A DNA stretch of 64,000 bases from Rhodobacterales bacterium (GTDB lineage: Bacteria > Pseudomonadota > Alphaproteobacteria > Rhodobacterales > Rhodobacteraceae), in assembly GCA_021155205.1 (NCBI GenBank), contig JAJNPS010000048.1, positions 13,310 through 77,309 on the forward strand, written 5' to 3'. Positions 24,116 to 32,122 of the stretch are shown piece by piece; the stretch's first letter is position 1, and each line of letters starts with the position of its first letter. Below the pieces are notes generated by a model. The model saw only the letters and a list, made by a program, of their open reading frames with translations, made no database searches and was not told the DNA's origin. A program made the position numbers and the translations under genes.

Positions 24116-24522
24116 TCTACTCTCCATATACTAACGTCACTGATTTACTTCCCCATACCTCTACTATAGCAAATATCGTGCCAAAGTCTCCCGAAATCAC
24201 CTTATCCACAAAAACTCGAAATCGGGGGCAAAACCTGTCCTTTTGGATATGTCCAATTATACAGACGGCAAAGAATTCAGCGCAAGGCAGAGCTTGACAG
24301 CCGGGGCGCGCTAAACACCAGACAGACTCGCCTTTAGGCTGTTTTGCAAACTGCAGTGCAAATTGCGATGATCGTGGAAGTTTCTTTGCATTTTGCGATC
24401 TCCATCGGCGGGTTTTTGCCCGATCAGCAAAGATTGGCCCATTCCCGGACGCTTCCGCCAACCAGAGGCATTCTCGCCCAAGTCCCTGCACAATTCAAGG
24501 ATGAGCCGTCGGCCGGCAACGT
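24116..24522. promoter_or_regulatory. AT-richer regulatory region upstream of the XRE gene
   Basis: No convincing gene lies here; the open minus-strand frame 24117-24491 lacks coding character. The stretch is richer in A and T than its surroundings. It contains a perfect DnaA-box-like TTATCCACA at 24202-24210 and a cluster of TGCAAA-type repeats at 24342-24400 (TTTTGCAAA, TGCAAATTGCGATG, TTTGCATTTTGCGATC). The repeats are candidate operator sites, for example for autoregulation by the XRE protein, but this is inference. Confidence 0.45.
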
Positions 24523-25374
24523 TCAGCCGCCATAGGCCACGCGCAACTCTTGCAGCAGGGTCTCGGCCACCTCACCGGTCAGGGTCGGCGCGGCATAAAG
24601 GCAGATGCCAAGATCACCCAGATCCGGCAGTTGCCCGCGCGGCTCGATCACCACGACCCCCGTGGGCAGAGCGTCGCGCAGCCGCGCGGTGACGGCGAGG
24701 TCAGCCGCCACCGTCGCCTCGATCACCTGTTCACTTTCCGCCTCTACCGCCATCTCCCAGGGTATCTGGGCAGCCGTCAGCACCGCCTGCACGGCGGGCC
24801 GGAACAGGCAACTGTCCTTGAAGCCCAGCCGCAGCGGGCGCCGCTGCGCCGCGACGCCATCCCTGGCGCCGACCCAGACCAGATCGCGCCGCGCCAGTTC
24901 CACCCCATGCGCCCCGGGCCGCTCTTCGGTCGTGACCATCACGTCCAGTTCGCCCCGGTCAAAGGCCACCTTCAAGAGAACCGTGAAAGATGACACCAGA
25001 TTGATGCGCATGCGCGGATACTGCGCTGCAAGCCGCTTCAGGATGCCGGGAATGGCCGGATAGACGATGTCATGCGGCACGCCGAGGCGCAGCTCGCCCT
25101 CGTAGCTGGCGGTGGTCAGGCGCGACAAGGCCTCGTCATTCAGCGCCAGCATCCGGCGCGCAAAGCCCAATAGCTGTTCACCCTCGGCGGTCAGCGCCAT
25201 CCGGCGCGACGCGCGCGAGAAAAGCCCCAGCCCAAGGCTGTCTTCCAGACGCTTGATCTGCATCGACACGGCGGATTGCGTCAGGTTCAGAAGACCCGCC
25301 GCGCGGGTCACGCCACCCGCATCAGCGACCGCCGTAAAGGATCGCAGCGCGGTCAGGTCAAGAGTTCGGGCCAT
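24523..25374 (-). CDS. LysR-family transcriptional regulator
   Basis: This 283-residue LTTR has an N-terminal winged HTH at about residues 6-65 (LDLTALRSFTAVADAGGVTR, then LNLTQSAVSMQIKRLEDSLG, LGLFSRASRRMALT). The two-lobed effector domain follows (from LRLGVPHDIVYPAIPGILKRL to the C-terminus). It is divergent from the DUF1127 gene at 25500. The shared 125-bp gap is AT-rich and carries TTTGTGA/TCACAAA inverted motifs, so it may control itself and that gene. The effector cannot be inferred. Confidence 0.92.
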   Translation of the reverse strand: MARTLDLTALRSFTAVADAGGVTRAAGLLNLTQSAVSMQIKRLEDSLGLGLFSRASRRMALTAEGEQLLGFARRMLALNDEALSRLTTASYEGELRLGVPHDIVYPAIPGILKRLAAQYPRMRINLVSSFTVLLKVAFDRGELDVMVTTEERPGAHGVELARRDLVWVGARDGVAAQRRPLRLGFKDSCLFRPAVQAVLTAAQIPWEMAVEAESEQVIEATVAADLAVTARLRDALPTGVVVIEPRGQLPDLGDLGICLYAAPTLTGEVAETLLQELRVAYGG

Positions 25375-25383
25375 CGTTCACCT

Positions 25384-25449
25384 TTTGTGATGTTACAGTT
25401 AAAAATTATTCGCTTCACAAATACACCAGAACGCCAGATATTATCACAA
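25384..25449. promoter_or_regulatory. candidate LysR operator region
   Basis: TTTGTGA (25384-25390) and its complement TCACAAA (25415-25421) form an inverted pair, with a third TCACAA at 25444-25449. All lie between the divergent LysR and DUF1127 genes in a markedly AT-rich gap that must contain both promoters. Assignment to the LysR protein is by position only. Confidence 0.4.
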
Positions 25450-25499
25450 TAAATGATCCTTAGGCAATAACTGATGACATAATTAGATGGAAAAAGACG

Positions 25500-25733
25500 A
25501 TGACCCTGACCCTCGACCATAGCGGACTCCTGGCAAGCCGGTCCCGCCGCAGCGTCTGGCGGCGGGTTGCGGCGATGTTGATCGCAGCGCGCGGGCGCCG
25601 ACATCTTGCGACCCTGGACGACCATCTCTTGCGCGACATCGGCCTGTCGCGCGCCGAGGCCGAGGCAGAGACGCGCCGCCCGGTCTGGGACGCGCCCGGC
25701 TACTGGTACGACGCCCGTTCGGGGCAATGCTGA
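25500..25733 (+). CDS. DUF1127-domain small protein
   Basis: This 77-residue basic protein has the DUF1127 core LDDHLLRDIGLSRAEAEAE at about residues 39-57, preceded by an Arg-rich stretch (ASRSRRSVWRRVAAMLIAARGRR). DUF1127 proteins are abundant in alphaproteobacteria, and some have been shown to affect RNA turnover or phosphate and stress responses. The C-terminal DAPGYWYDARSGQC is not part of the motif. It is divergent from the LysR regulator and may be its target. The ribosome-binding site is weak (GGAAAAAGACG). Confidence 0.8.
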   Translation: MTLTLDHSGLLASRSRRSVWRRVAAMLIAARGRRHLATLDDHLLRDIGLSRAEAEAETRRPVWDAPGYWYDARSGQC

Positions 25734-25864
25734 ACGCCCGGCAGAATCTCCTGTCCAATAGGACCTTGCGACTTGAAATCCGGCGGATCACCCCCGATAT
25801 TCGATGGGTGCGCGGGCAGGGCTGGAAACGGCTTTCCGCATGGGTGCAATTTCGGAGGCTTCAC

Positions 25865-26605
25865 ATGGCTGACTATCAAACCATTCGATCGGTCGGCGCG
25901 GGCGCTCAAACCGCGCAGGTCGACGCCGGGCTCAAGGCCCACATGAACAAGGTCTACGGGCTGATGTCCGTCGGCATGCTGCTGACCGGCGGCGTTGCCT
26001 GGGGTGTCGGCACCTCGGACACGCTGTTCAGCATTCTGCGCAATCCCGACACGGGCAGCATGACGATCCTTGGCTGGATCGCGGTGTTTGCGCCCCTGAT
26101 CATGGTGTTTGCCTTTGGCGCGCTGATCAACCGGCTCTCCTATGCCGCAGCGCAACTTTACTTCTATGCTTTCGCCGCCGTGATGGGCCTGTCGCTGGCC
26201 TGGATCTTCATCGCCTTTACCGGCGTGTCGATCGCGCAGACCTTCCTGATCACCGCGATCTCGTTCGCGGGCCTGTCGCTGTACGGGTACACGACCAAAC
26301 GTGACCTCAGCGGCATGGGGACGTTCCTGATGATGGGGCTGATCGGCCTGATCGTCGCGATGGTTGTGAACATCTTCCTTGCCTCCTCGGCGCTGGCCTT
26401 TGCGATCTCGGTCATCGGCGTGCTGATCTTTGCGGGCCTGACCGCGTTCGACACGCAGAAGATCAAGTCGGACTACGTGCAACACGCGCAGGCAATGGAC
26501 AGCGAATGGCTGGGCAAGTCGGCGATCATGGGCGCGCTGACGCTTTATCTCGACTTCATCAACATGTTCATGTTCCTGCTGCAGTTCATGGGCAACCGCG
26601 AATAA
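25865..26605 (+). CDS. Bax inhibitor-1/YccA family membrane protein
   Basis: This 246-residue polytopic protein has a short polar N-terminus (to about 30) followed by seven hydrophobic helices. The family signature is AFDTQKIKSDY near residues 195-205, and the C-terminus is ALTLYLDFINMFMFLLQFMG. BI-1 proteins are pH-sensitive Ca2+ leak channels in studied cases; in E. coli YccA interacts with FtsH. The open frame begins at 25727, but the ATG at 25865 is preceded by GGAGG at good spacing. A strong terminator follows. Confidence 0.9.
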   Translation: MADYQTIRSVGAGAQTAQVDAGLKAHMNKVYGLMSVGMLLTGGVAWGVGTSDTLFSILRNPDTGSMTILGWIAVFAPLIMVFAFGALINRLSYAAAQLYFYAFAAVMGLSLAWIFIAFTGVSIAQTFLITAISFAGLSLYGYTTKRDLSGMGTFLMMGLIGLIVAMVVNIFLASSALAFAISVIGVLIFAGLTAFDTQKIKSDYVQHAQAMDSEWLGKSAIMGALTLYLDFINMFMFLLQFMGNRE

Positions 26606-26630
26606 TCGCCGCAGCGGCCTGAACGAAACG

Positions 26631-26657
26631 GGGCCGGTCGCAGGACCGGCCCTTTTT
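26631..26657 (+). terminator. Rho-independent terminator after the BI-1 gene
   Basis: A perfect 9-bp stem, GGGCCGGTC (26631-26639) with GACCGGCCC (26644-26652), closes a GCAG tetraloop and is followed by T5 (26653-26657). Confidence 0.92.
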
Positions 26658-26666
26658 CATGCGCCA

Positions 26667-27161
26667 TCACGCCAGATCGCGGATCATCCGTACCGCCGGA
26701 AAGTCGATGCCGGGTGCCAGATTCACCCGCACCGGGCCAAGCGCGCGGAACCCGACCGCGGCATAGAAGCGCACTGCCGTCAGGGTCGACAGGCACTCCA
26801 TGCCGGTAAACCCTGCCTCCCGCGCCTCCTCCATCACCCGGCCCATCAGCGCGCGCCCCACGCCGCGCCGGACCGCATCAGGGTCGGTCGCCACGTGGCG
26901 CACCGCCGCCAGAGCGTGCCGCACGCTCCATCCGCCTGCCGCGATCACGCGGCCGCGGTCGCCCTCGGCCAGCCAATAGCGCCCGGACGCCAGAAGCTCG
27001 GGCCGGGCGCGGCAGATGATCGGCACTGCCAGCACCATCACCGACGGCGCATAGTCCCGCGCCAGCAACCGAGGATAGCTGCGCGCCATAAGCGCATCGA
27101 CCGCCGACAGATCGGCAGGCGTCGCATGGCGCAGGGTCAGGCTGTCAACGCGCGGCGTCAT
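26667..27161 (-). CDS. GNAT-family N-acetyltransferase
   Basis: This 164-residue acyltransferase transfers an acetyl group from acetyl-CoA. The GNAT fold is visible from LRHATPADLSAVDALMARSY, through the acetyl-CoA-binding motif A VATDPDAVRRGVGRALMGRV (RRGVGRA as the R/QxxGxG/A loop), to FYAAVGFRALG, motif B. The substrate is unknown. The ATG at 27161 starts the conserved part; the frame is open to 27275 but the extra residues are Arg-rich and unlike coding sequence. It is convergent with the BI-1 gene. Confidence 0.85.
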   Translation of the reverse strand: MTPRVDSLTLRHATPADLSAVDALMARSYPRLLARDYAPSVMVLAVPIICRARPELLASGRYWLAEGDRGRVIAAGGWSVRHALAAVRHVATDPDAVRRGVGRALMGRVMEEAREAGFTGMECLSTLTAVRFYAAVGFRALGPVRVNLAPGIDFPAVRMIRDLA

Positions 27162-27191
27162 GCGCCAAGGATAGCGGGCTTCGACCAAATG

Positions 27192-27218
27192 AAAAGGCCG
27201 CACCCTGACGGCGCGGCC
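27192..27218 (-). terminator. terminator of rpmG
   Basis: On the minus strand GGCCGC (27218-27213) pairs with GCGGCC (27201-27196) around an 11-nt loop and runs into four T residues (27195-27192). It lies between rpmG and the GNAT gene, which is why those are treated as separate units. Confidence 0.75.
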
Positions 27219-27243
27219 CCTGACGGCGGCGGGGGCAAAGACC

Positions 27244-27411
27244 CTACTTGATCTTGCCTTCCTTGTATTCGACATGCTCGCGCTTGACCGGGTCGTACTT
27301 CTTGACGACCATCTTTTCGGTCATCGTGCGCGCGTTCTTCTGGGTCACGTAGAAGTGCCCGGTGCCTGCCGTCGAGTTCAGGCGGATCTTGATCGTTGCC
27401 GGTTTGGCCAT
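27244..27411 (-). CDS. rpmG: 50S ribosomal protein L33
   Basis: This 55-residue ribosomal protein starts MAKPATIKIRLNSTAGTGHF and continues YVTQKNARTMTEKMVVKKYD to a Lys-rich end. It has no cysteines, so it is the zinc-free (C-minus) form, as usual in alphaproteobacteria. The ATG at 27411 is preceded by GGAGA; the open frame upstream to 27498 is not used. It appears monocistronic, with its own terminator. Confidence 0.96.
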   Translation of the reverse strand: MAKPATIKIRLNSTAGTGHFYVTQKNARTMTEKMVVKKYDPVKREHVEYKEGKIK

Positions 27412-27598
27412 GGTCGCGGTCTCCAACAGCCCGGTGCGCGTACGGCCCCGGTGAAATTCTTGAAGCCTGCCTTTTACGGATGGCACCGCCAGAGTCAACC
27501 GCCAAACCGACGGTCACGCCGTCAAACCTCGCGGCCTTCATCTTTGCACAAATATCCCTGCGGTCCGGGGGACGTGCCCTCCAGGCAGGGGGCGATGT

Positions 27599-27994
27599 GC
27601 GCGGAGGGCCTGTAAGCCGGATTCTGTCCCGGCGGTTGCCCGCCATGGATGACCATTCCTCTGCCTACCGTGTTGCCACGGCGGTCAAGCTGCCAACCCG
27701 GGCCCCGGGGCTGAAGCGTCCCTGCGGCGGTATCCCGGCCTGCGCCGGGACCAACCCGCATGGGGCCCCTATTCGGCATTGCTCCGGGTGGGGCTTGCCA
27801 TACCGTCCCGGTTGCCCGGTCCGTGGTGGGCTCTTACCCCACCGTTTCACCTTTACCCCTGCGAACAGGGGAAGTCTTTTCTCTGTGGCGCTTTCCCTGG
27901 GGTTGCCCCCGCCGGGCGTTACCCGGCACCCTTGCTTCATGGAGTCCGGACTTTCCTCGGGGCGCGAACCCCGCGGTCATCCAGCCATCCGCGC
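27599..27994 (-). ncRNA. rnpB: RNase P RNA (type A)
   Basis: This is the catalytic RNA of RNase P, which trims the 5' end of pre-tRNAs. On the minus strand the conserved P4 block GAGGAAAGTCCGGACTCC occurs near 27955, followed by GGGTGCCGGGTAACGCCCGG and the AAAGGTGAAACGGTGGGGTA and AGAGCCCACC blocks. The closing part reads ACAGAATCCGGCTTACAGGC before the 3' strand of P1. P1 is formed by GCGCGGA (27994-27988) with TCCGCGC (27605-27599). Ends are set by P1 and may be off by a few bases. Long plus-strand open frames across it are artefacts of GC-rich sequence. The promoter probably lies inside the amidase gene just upstream. Confidence 0.96.
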
Positions 27995-28004
27995 GCTGCA
28001 GGGG

Positions 28005-28685
28005 TTACGCGCCCGGAGGCGCTGCGTCAACCCGGTAGCGTCGGGCCAGATCACCGGCCAATACGGCATCCACCGCGTCAAGCGGCCCCCGCGCCCAGGG
28101 GCGGAACCGCAGGCGGAAGGCGTCCAGCAGGTCGGCCTCGGGCAGGTCGGGATACCCAAAGGCGCGCGCGGCCTGCGCAAAGGGCATATGGGTTGCAGTG
28201 ACAGCCGGATCGGGCCAGACCGACAGCCCCCCCAGAGCCAGCCGCCGCCAGTCGAACCGGGGACCGGGGTCGCGCTTGCGACGGGGGGCCATGTCGGAGT
28301 GGGCGATCACGCGATGGGGCGCAATGTTCCAGCGCGACATCACCCTCGCCAGCAACCCCTCAAGCGCCGCCATCTGAGGTTCGGAAAACGGGCAGTTGCC
28401 GGGATTGGCAAGCTCGATCCCGATGGAATGGGAATTGACATCCGTGATGCTGCCCCAGGTCCCTGCGCCCGCATGCCAGGCCCGGTGTGCCTCGTCCACC
28501 AGCGCGGTCACGGCGCCATCCATCCCGATCAGGTAATGCGCCGACACTTCGGCCACGGGATCGCACAATCGCGCCAGGGCGGCGTCATGGCTGTCCATCC
28601 CGGTATAATGCAGCACGACCAGCCGGGGCCGCGCACCGTCGCGTCGGTTGCCAAAGTTCGGCGACGGCTGGGCCGGGCCGGACAC
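28005..28685 (-). CDS. N-acetylmuramoyl-L-alanine amidase (AmpD-like, Amidase_2)
   Basis: This 226-residue Zn amidase splits the lactyl-amide bond between N-acetylmuramic acid and the peptide stem. Zn ligands are expected at His in LVVLHYTGM and in APHRVIAHSDMAPRRKRDPG, where the Lys and Asp-Pro-Gly complete the AmpD active site. No signal peptide is present, consistent with a cytoplasmic AmpD role in recycling 1,6-anhydro-muropeptides. The start is GTG at 28685, 12 bases after the upstream lipoprotein gene. The stop lies about 10 bases before the rnpB 5' end. Confidence 0.88.
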   Translation of the reverse strand: MSGPAQPSPNFGNRRDGARPRLVVLHYTGMDSHDAALARLCDPVAEVSAHYLIGMDGAVTALVDEAHRAWHAGAGTWGSITDVNSHSIGIELANPGNCPFSEPQMAALEGLLARVMSRWNIAPHRVIAHSDMAPRRKRDPGPRFDWRRLALGGLSVWPDPAVTATHMPFAQAARAFGYPDLPEADLLDAFRLRFRPWARGPLDAVDAVLAGDLARRYRVDAAPPGA

Positions 28686-28697
28686 CCTGCCGCGACC

Positions 28698-29408
28698 CTA
28701 GTTGGCGGCCGCGCGGAACGGACGCGGATCCCATGAACAGGCATAGCCGTCGCCGTCCGGGTCCAGTCCGAGCCGGTCGCGGTCGGGACCGCCCTTGGCC
28801 AGGAACGCCTCTTGCGCGAGGTCGGGCGAGCCATAGCGCGCGCAGGCCGAGGCCGGGTCGGACACCCGGAACGAGCTGCGCTTGTACATCTGGGTGCCCA
28901 GCGCATGCGTCGTGGACAGCGCATATTCCACGATGTTCGGCCCGGTACCGCCGGGGCGCTGCGGCAGGGCGCCGGGCTGCACAACGACATATTGCGAACG
29001 GTTGCGCTCGATCCGGGCCTTGTCGCTTTCGATGGTCTCGCGCTGCGACACCGCACCAAAGTCCTGTTCGTCCGAAATGCCGCCCGGCCTTGCCAGCGCT
29101 TCGCCATTCTGCGGCTGAATTCCTGCGGGCTGATTGCCGCGCGGACGGTTGGGATCGTTGGGGTCAATCGGGGCGGGGGCGGCTGTGGCGAGCTGCGTTC
29201 CTTCGGCGCGGTCGATCGCGGCGGCAACCCCCGCGGGCGAGAATCCAGGCGGCACGACCGGGGCCGGCACGGCCGTCACGCGCGACTGCTGGTTGAGATA
29301 GGTGCCATAGTCCTGAAAACCGACCCCCTGCGAGCCGGACTCCGGCAGGGGGGGCGTGCAGGCGGCAAGCCCCAGGGCGATGATCAGCATGGCAAAGGTC
29401 AGGCGCAT
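28698..29408 (-). CDS. excalibur-domain lipoprotein
   Basis: This 236-residue lipoprotein has signal MRLTFAMLIIALGLAAC (acylated Cys near 17). A long Pro/Gln/Asn-rich region of unknown structure follows, then a C-terminal Ca2+-binding excalibur-like motif (LGLDPDGDGYACSWDP) paired with Cys in SACARYGSPD. The function is unknown; the motif is common in extracellular nucleases and wall-associated proteins. It is preceded by gatA (34-bp gap) and followed by the amidase gene, suggesting a link to the cell wall. The ATG at 29408 begins the signal peptide. Confidence 0.78.
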   Translation of the reverse strand: MRLTFAMLIIALGLAACTPPLPESGSQGVGFQDYGTYLNQQSRVTAVPAPVVPPGFSPAGVAAAIDRAEGTQLATAAPAPIDPNDPNRPRGNQPAGIQPQNGEALARPGGISDEQDFGAVSQRETIESDKARIERNRSQYVVVQPGALPQRPGGTGPNIVEYALSTTHALGTQMYKRSSFRVSDPASACARYGSPDLAQEAFLAKGGPDRDRLGLDPDGDGYACSWDPRPFRAAAN

Positions 29409-29442
29409 GGTCTGCTCTCGTTTTCGCGACTTTTTCTGGCGC

Positions 29443-30930
29443 TTACCACCATTTGTCGGCCTTGGCCACAAAGCCTGCGGCGCGCTCCAGCACATAGGCG
29501 TGATTGAGCAGACCGGCCTCGTCCCAGGGTCGCCCGATCAGTTGCAGGCCCAGCGGCAGTCCCTGGCGGTCCAGCCCCACCGGCACGGCGATCCCAGGCA
29601 GACCCGCAAGGTTCACCGTCACGGTAAAGACGTCGTTCAGGTACATCCTGATCGGGTCGGCATCCGCCATCTCGCCCAGACCAAAGGCAGCACTTGGCGT
29701 GGCAGGCGTCAGGATCGCGTCGATGCCATCGGCGAACACCGTCTCGAAGTCGCGCTTGATCAGCGCCCGCACCTTTCGCGCACGGTTGTAATATGCGTCG
29801 TAGAACCCTGCCGACAGAACGTAGGTGCCGATCATCACGCGGCGCTGGACCTCTTTGCCGAACCCTTCGGCGCGGGTTTTCTCATACATCTCGGTGATGC
29901 CGTCGCCCTGGGCAAGCTTGGCACGATGGCCATACCGAACGCCGTCATATCGCGCGAGGTTTGACGACGCCTCGGCAGGGGCGATGACGTAATAGGCCGG
30001 CAGCGCGTATTTCGTGTGCGGCAGGCTGATATCGACGATCTCGGCCCCGGCTTGCCGCATCATCGCGATGCCGGCGTGCCAAAGCGCCTCGATCTCGTCC
30101 GGCATGCCGTCCATGCGGTATTCACGCGGGATGCCGATCCGCTTGCCGCGGATGTCGCCGGTCAGCGCGGCCTCGAAATCCGGCACGGGCAGGTCGGCGC
30201 TGGTGCTGTCCTTGGGATCATGCCCGGCCATTGCGCCCAGCATGATCGCGGCATCCCGCACAGATTTCGTCATCGGTCCGGCCTGATCAAGGCTGGAGGC
30301 GAAGGCCACGATCCCCCAGCGGCTGACGCGGCCATAGGTCGGCTTGATGCCCACGATGCCGGTGAAGGCCGCAGGCTGACGGATCGACCCGCCGGTGTCT
30401 GTTCCCGTCGCGGCAAGGCACATGTCGGCCGCCACCGCTGCGGCAGAACCGCCCGACGACCCGCCGGGGGTCAGCGCCGCATCGTCATTGCCGCGCCGCC
30501 AGGGGTTGACGGCATTGCCGTAACACGAGGTTTCGTTCGACGAGCCCATGGCGAATTCGTCCATGTTCAGCTTGCCCAGCATCACCGCGCCGGCATCGAA
30601 CAATTGCGTCGTCACCGTGGATTCATACTCGGGCCGGAACCCTTTCAGAATGTTGGACGCCGCCTGAGACGGGACACCCTTGGTGCAGAACAGATCCTTT
30701 ATTCCCAACGGGATGCCGCACATCGCCGGGGCATCGCCCCTGGCGAGACGTGCATCCGCCGCCCGCGCCTGATCCAGCGCGATCTCGGGGGTCTTGTGGA
30801 CGAACGCGTTCAGCGCGTCGCCCGCATCCATCGCCGTCAGGCAGGCCATGGTCAGATCGACCGCCGTCAGATCACGCCTGCGCAGGGCATCGCGCGCGGC
30901 GGCGATGGTCAGGCTGTTGGCACCGCTCAT
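29443..30930 (-). CDS. gatA: Asp-tRNA(Asn)/Glu-tRNA(Gln) amidotransferase subunit A
   Basis: This 495-residue glutaminase subunit supplies ammonia to convert mis-acylated Glu-tRNA(Gln) or Asp-tRNA(Asn). The Ser-cis-Ser-Lys triad is visible: Lys78 (GIPLGIKDLFC), Ser158 (TPGGSSGGSAAAV) and nucleophile Ser182 (GTDTGGSIRQPAAFTG). The C-terminal part is typical (FTVTVNLAGLPGIAVPVG). The ATG at 30930 overlaps the gatC stop (ATGA). The open frame continues upstream through gatC in another frame and is not used. gatB is not in the window. Confidence 0.96.
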   Translation of the reverse strand: MSGANSLTIAAARDALRRRDLTAVDLTMACLTAMDAGDALNAFVHKTPEIALDQARAADARLARGDAPAMCGIPLGIKDLFCTKGVPSQAASNILKGFRPEYESTVTTQLFDAGAVMLGKLNMDEFAMGSSNETSCYGNAVNPWRRGNDDAALTPGGSSGGSAAAVAADMCLAATGTDTGGSIRQPAAFTGIVGIKPTYGRVSRWGIVAFASSLDQAGPMTKSVRDAAIMLGAMAGHDPKDSTSADLPVPDFEAALTGDIRGKRIGIPREYRMDGMPDEIEALWHAGIAMMRQAGAEIVDISLPHTKYALPAYYVIAPAEASSNLARYDGVRYGHRAKLAQGDGITEMYEKTRAEGFGKEVQRRVMIGTYVLSAGFYDAYYNRARKVRALIKRDFETVFADGIDAILTPATPSAAFGLGEMADADPIRMYLNDVFTVTVNLAGLPGIAVPVGLDRQGLPLGLQLIGRPWDEAGLLNHAYVLERAAGFVAKADKWW

Positions 30931-31214
30931 TCGACCACCTTCGGCACCGCAAAGAACCCTTCGCGCGCATCCGGCGCGTTCTTCAGGACCTGTCCTTGGA
31001 TGTTTCCGTCCGTCACCACATCCGCGCGGCGCTTCAGCCGCATCGGCGTCACGGATGTCATCGGCTCCACGCCGGTCACGTCGACCTCGTTCAGTTGCTC
31101 CATGAAGCCGAGGATGCCGGAAAGTTCGCTGGCAAGCGCGGGCAACGCCGCCTCGTCCACGCGGATGCGGGCGAGTTTCGCCACCTTGCGTGCTGTGTCG
31201 ATGTCGATGGACAA
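30927..31214 (-). CDS. gatC: Asp-tRNA(Asn)/Glu-tRNA(Gln) amidotransferase subunit C
   Basis: This small subunit (95 aa) bridges GatA and GatB. The sequence is typical: SIDIDTARKVAKLARIRVDE, LGFMEQLNEVDVTGVEPM and a closing DAREGFFAVPKVVE. The conserved N-terminus begins at TTG 31214, with no ATG nearby and a GGGGG stretch upstream, so I call a TTG start. An internal ATG would delete the first helix. It overlaps gatA by four bases. Confidence 0.92.
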   Translation of the reverse strand: MSIDIDTARKVAKLARIRVDEAALPALASELSGILGFMEQLNEVDVTGVEPMTSVTPMRLKRRADVVTDGNIQGQVLKNAPDAREGFFAVPKVVE

Positions 31215-31281
31215 GAGGCAACCCCCGCTGATTGCGCCCCGTTTAGCCGCCCGCGTGCGGCCCTGCAAGCCATAGGGATCC

Positions 31282-31320
31282 GCCTGCAGGGTCCGGATGC
31301 AGGGTCTGGATGCAGGCGAA
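31282..31320. repeat. 13-bp tandem repeat, three units
   Basis: Three 13-base units with the core TGCAGG start at 31282, 31295 and 31308 (GCCTGCAGGGTCC, GGATGCAGGGTCT, GGATGCAGGCGAA). They lie in the 202-bp gap between divergent gatC and the UPF0173-type hydrolase gene and may be simple slippage products. Confidence 0.6.
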
Positions 31321-31416
31321 CCTTTGCCCGCTTGAAAGAGAACGCCAAATGAAACCTCGCCGCGCCAATGTGCCAGCCCTAGGTTCTGCACCGAACGCGG
31401 TGACAAGGAACATATC

Positions 31417-32112
31417 ATGCAGATCACTTGGCTGGGCCATTCGGGCTTTCGCATCGACATCGAGGACGCGGTGTTGCTGGTCGATCCGTGGCTGACGGCA
31501 AATCCGATGTTTCCCGCCGATCAGCGGACCGCTGCTGTTGCCGGTGCCACGCACATCTTTCTGACCCATGCGCATGGCGACCATGCCGGCGATGTGGTGC
31601 CCATTGCAACCGAGCTTGGCATCAAGGTCTATTGCATCCACGAGCTTGCCGAATGGCTAGGCGCCACGAAATCGGTCGATGCTGTCGGGTTCGGCAAGGG
31701 TGGCACGATCACGCTGGGCGGGGTGAATGTGACGATGGTCAACGCAACCCATTCGGCCAGTATTGATTTTCAGGGTGCCCTGCTGCCGGGCGGATCTGCT
31801 GCGGGTTTCATGATCGCGGGCGAAGGCCATGTGATCTACGTCTCGGGCGATACCGACATCATGGCAGACATGGAATGGATGGCCGAGTTGCACCAGCCGA
31901 CCATCGGCATCCTGTGCGCGGGCGGGCATTACACGATGGATATGGAACGCGCGGCTTTTGCGGCGCGCAAGTATTTCAACTTTCGCAGCGTGATCCCGTG
32001 CCACTACAAGACATTCCCTTTACTGGCGCAGGATGCGGGTCCGTTGCGGGCGGGGCTGCCGCCGGGGATCGAGGTGATCGAACCCGAGGTGATGGTGCCC
32101 ATGATCTTCTAG
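31417..32112 (+). CDS. UPF0173-type metal-dependent hydrolase, metallo-beta-lactamase fold
   Basis: This 231-residue protein is a beta-lactamase-fold hydrolase. MQITWLGHSGFRI and LVDPWLTANP are typical N-terminal blocks. The metal-binding motif HxHxDH occurs as THAHGDHAGD, with further ligands in NATHSAS, VSGDTDIM and VIPCHYKTFP. The UPF0173 family (YtkL-like) has no agreed substrate. It is divergent from gatC and convergent with guanidinobutyrase. Confidence 0.87.
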   Translation: MQITWLGHSGFRIDIEDAVLLVDPWLTANPMFPADQRTAAVAGATHIFLTHAHGDHAGDVVPIATELGIKVYCIHELAEWLGATKSVDAVGFGKGGTITLGGVNVTMVNATHSASIDFQGALLPGGSAAGFMIAGEGHVIYVSGDTDIMADMEWMAELHQPTIGILCAGGHYTMDMERAAFAARKYFNFRSVIPCHYKTFPLLAQDAGPLRAGLPPGIEVIEPEVMVPMIF

Positions 32113-32122
32113 GCGCGACGCC

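Noticed and set aside
24117..24491. 124-codon minus-strand frame upstream of the XRE gene
   Set aside because: No recognisable motif, atypical composition, overlaps the ribosome-binding site of the XRE gene; treated as regulatory DNA.
27396..28736. 446-codon plus-strand open frame
   Set aside because: It runs through rnpB and antisense through the amidase gene; both are far better supported, and the translation is Pro/Arg-rich shadow sequence.
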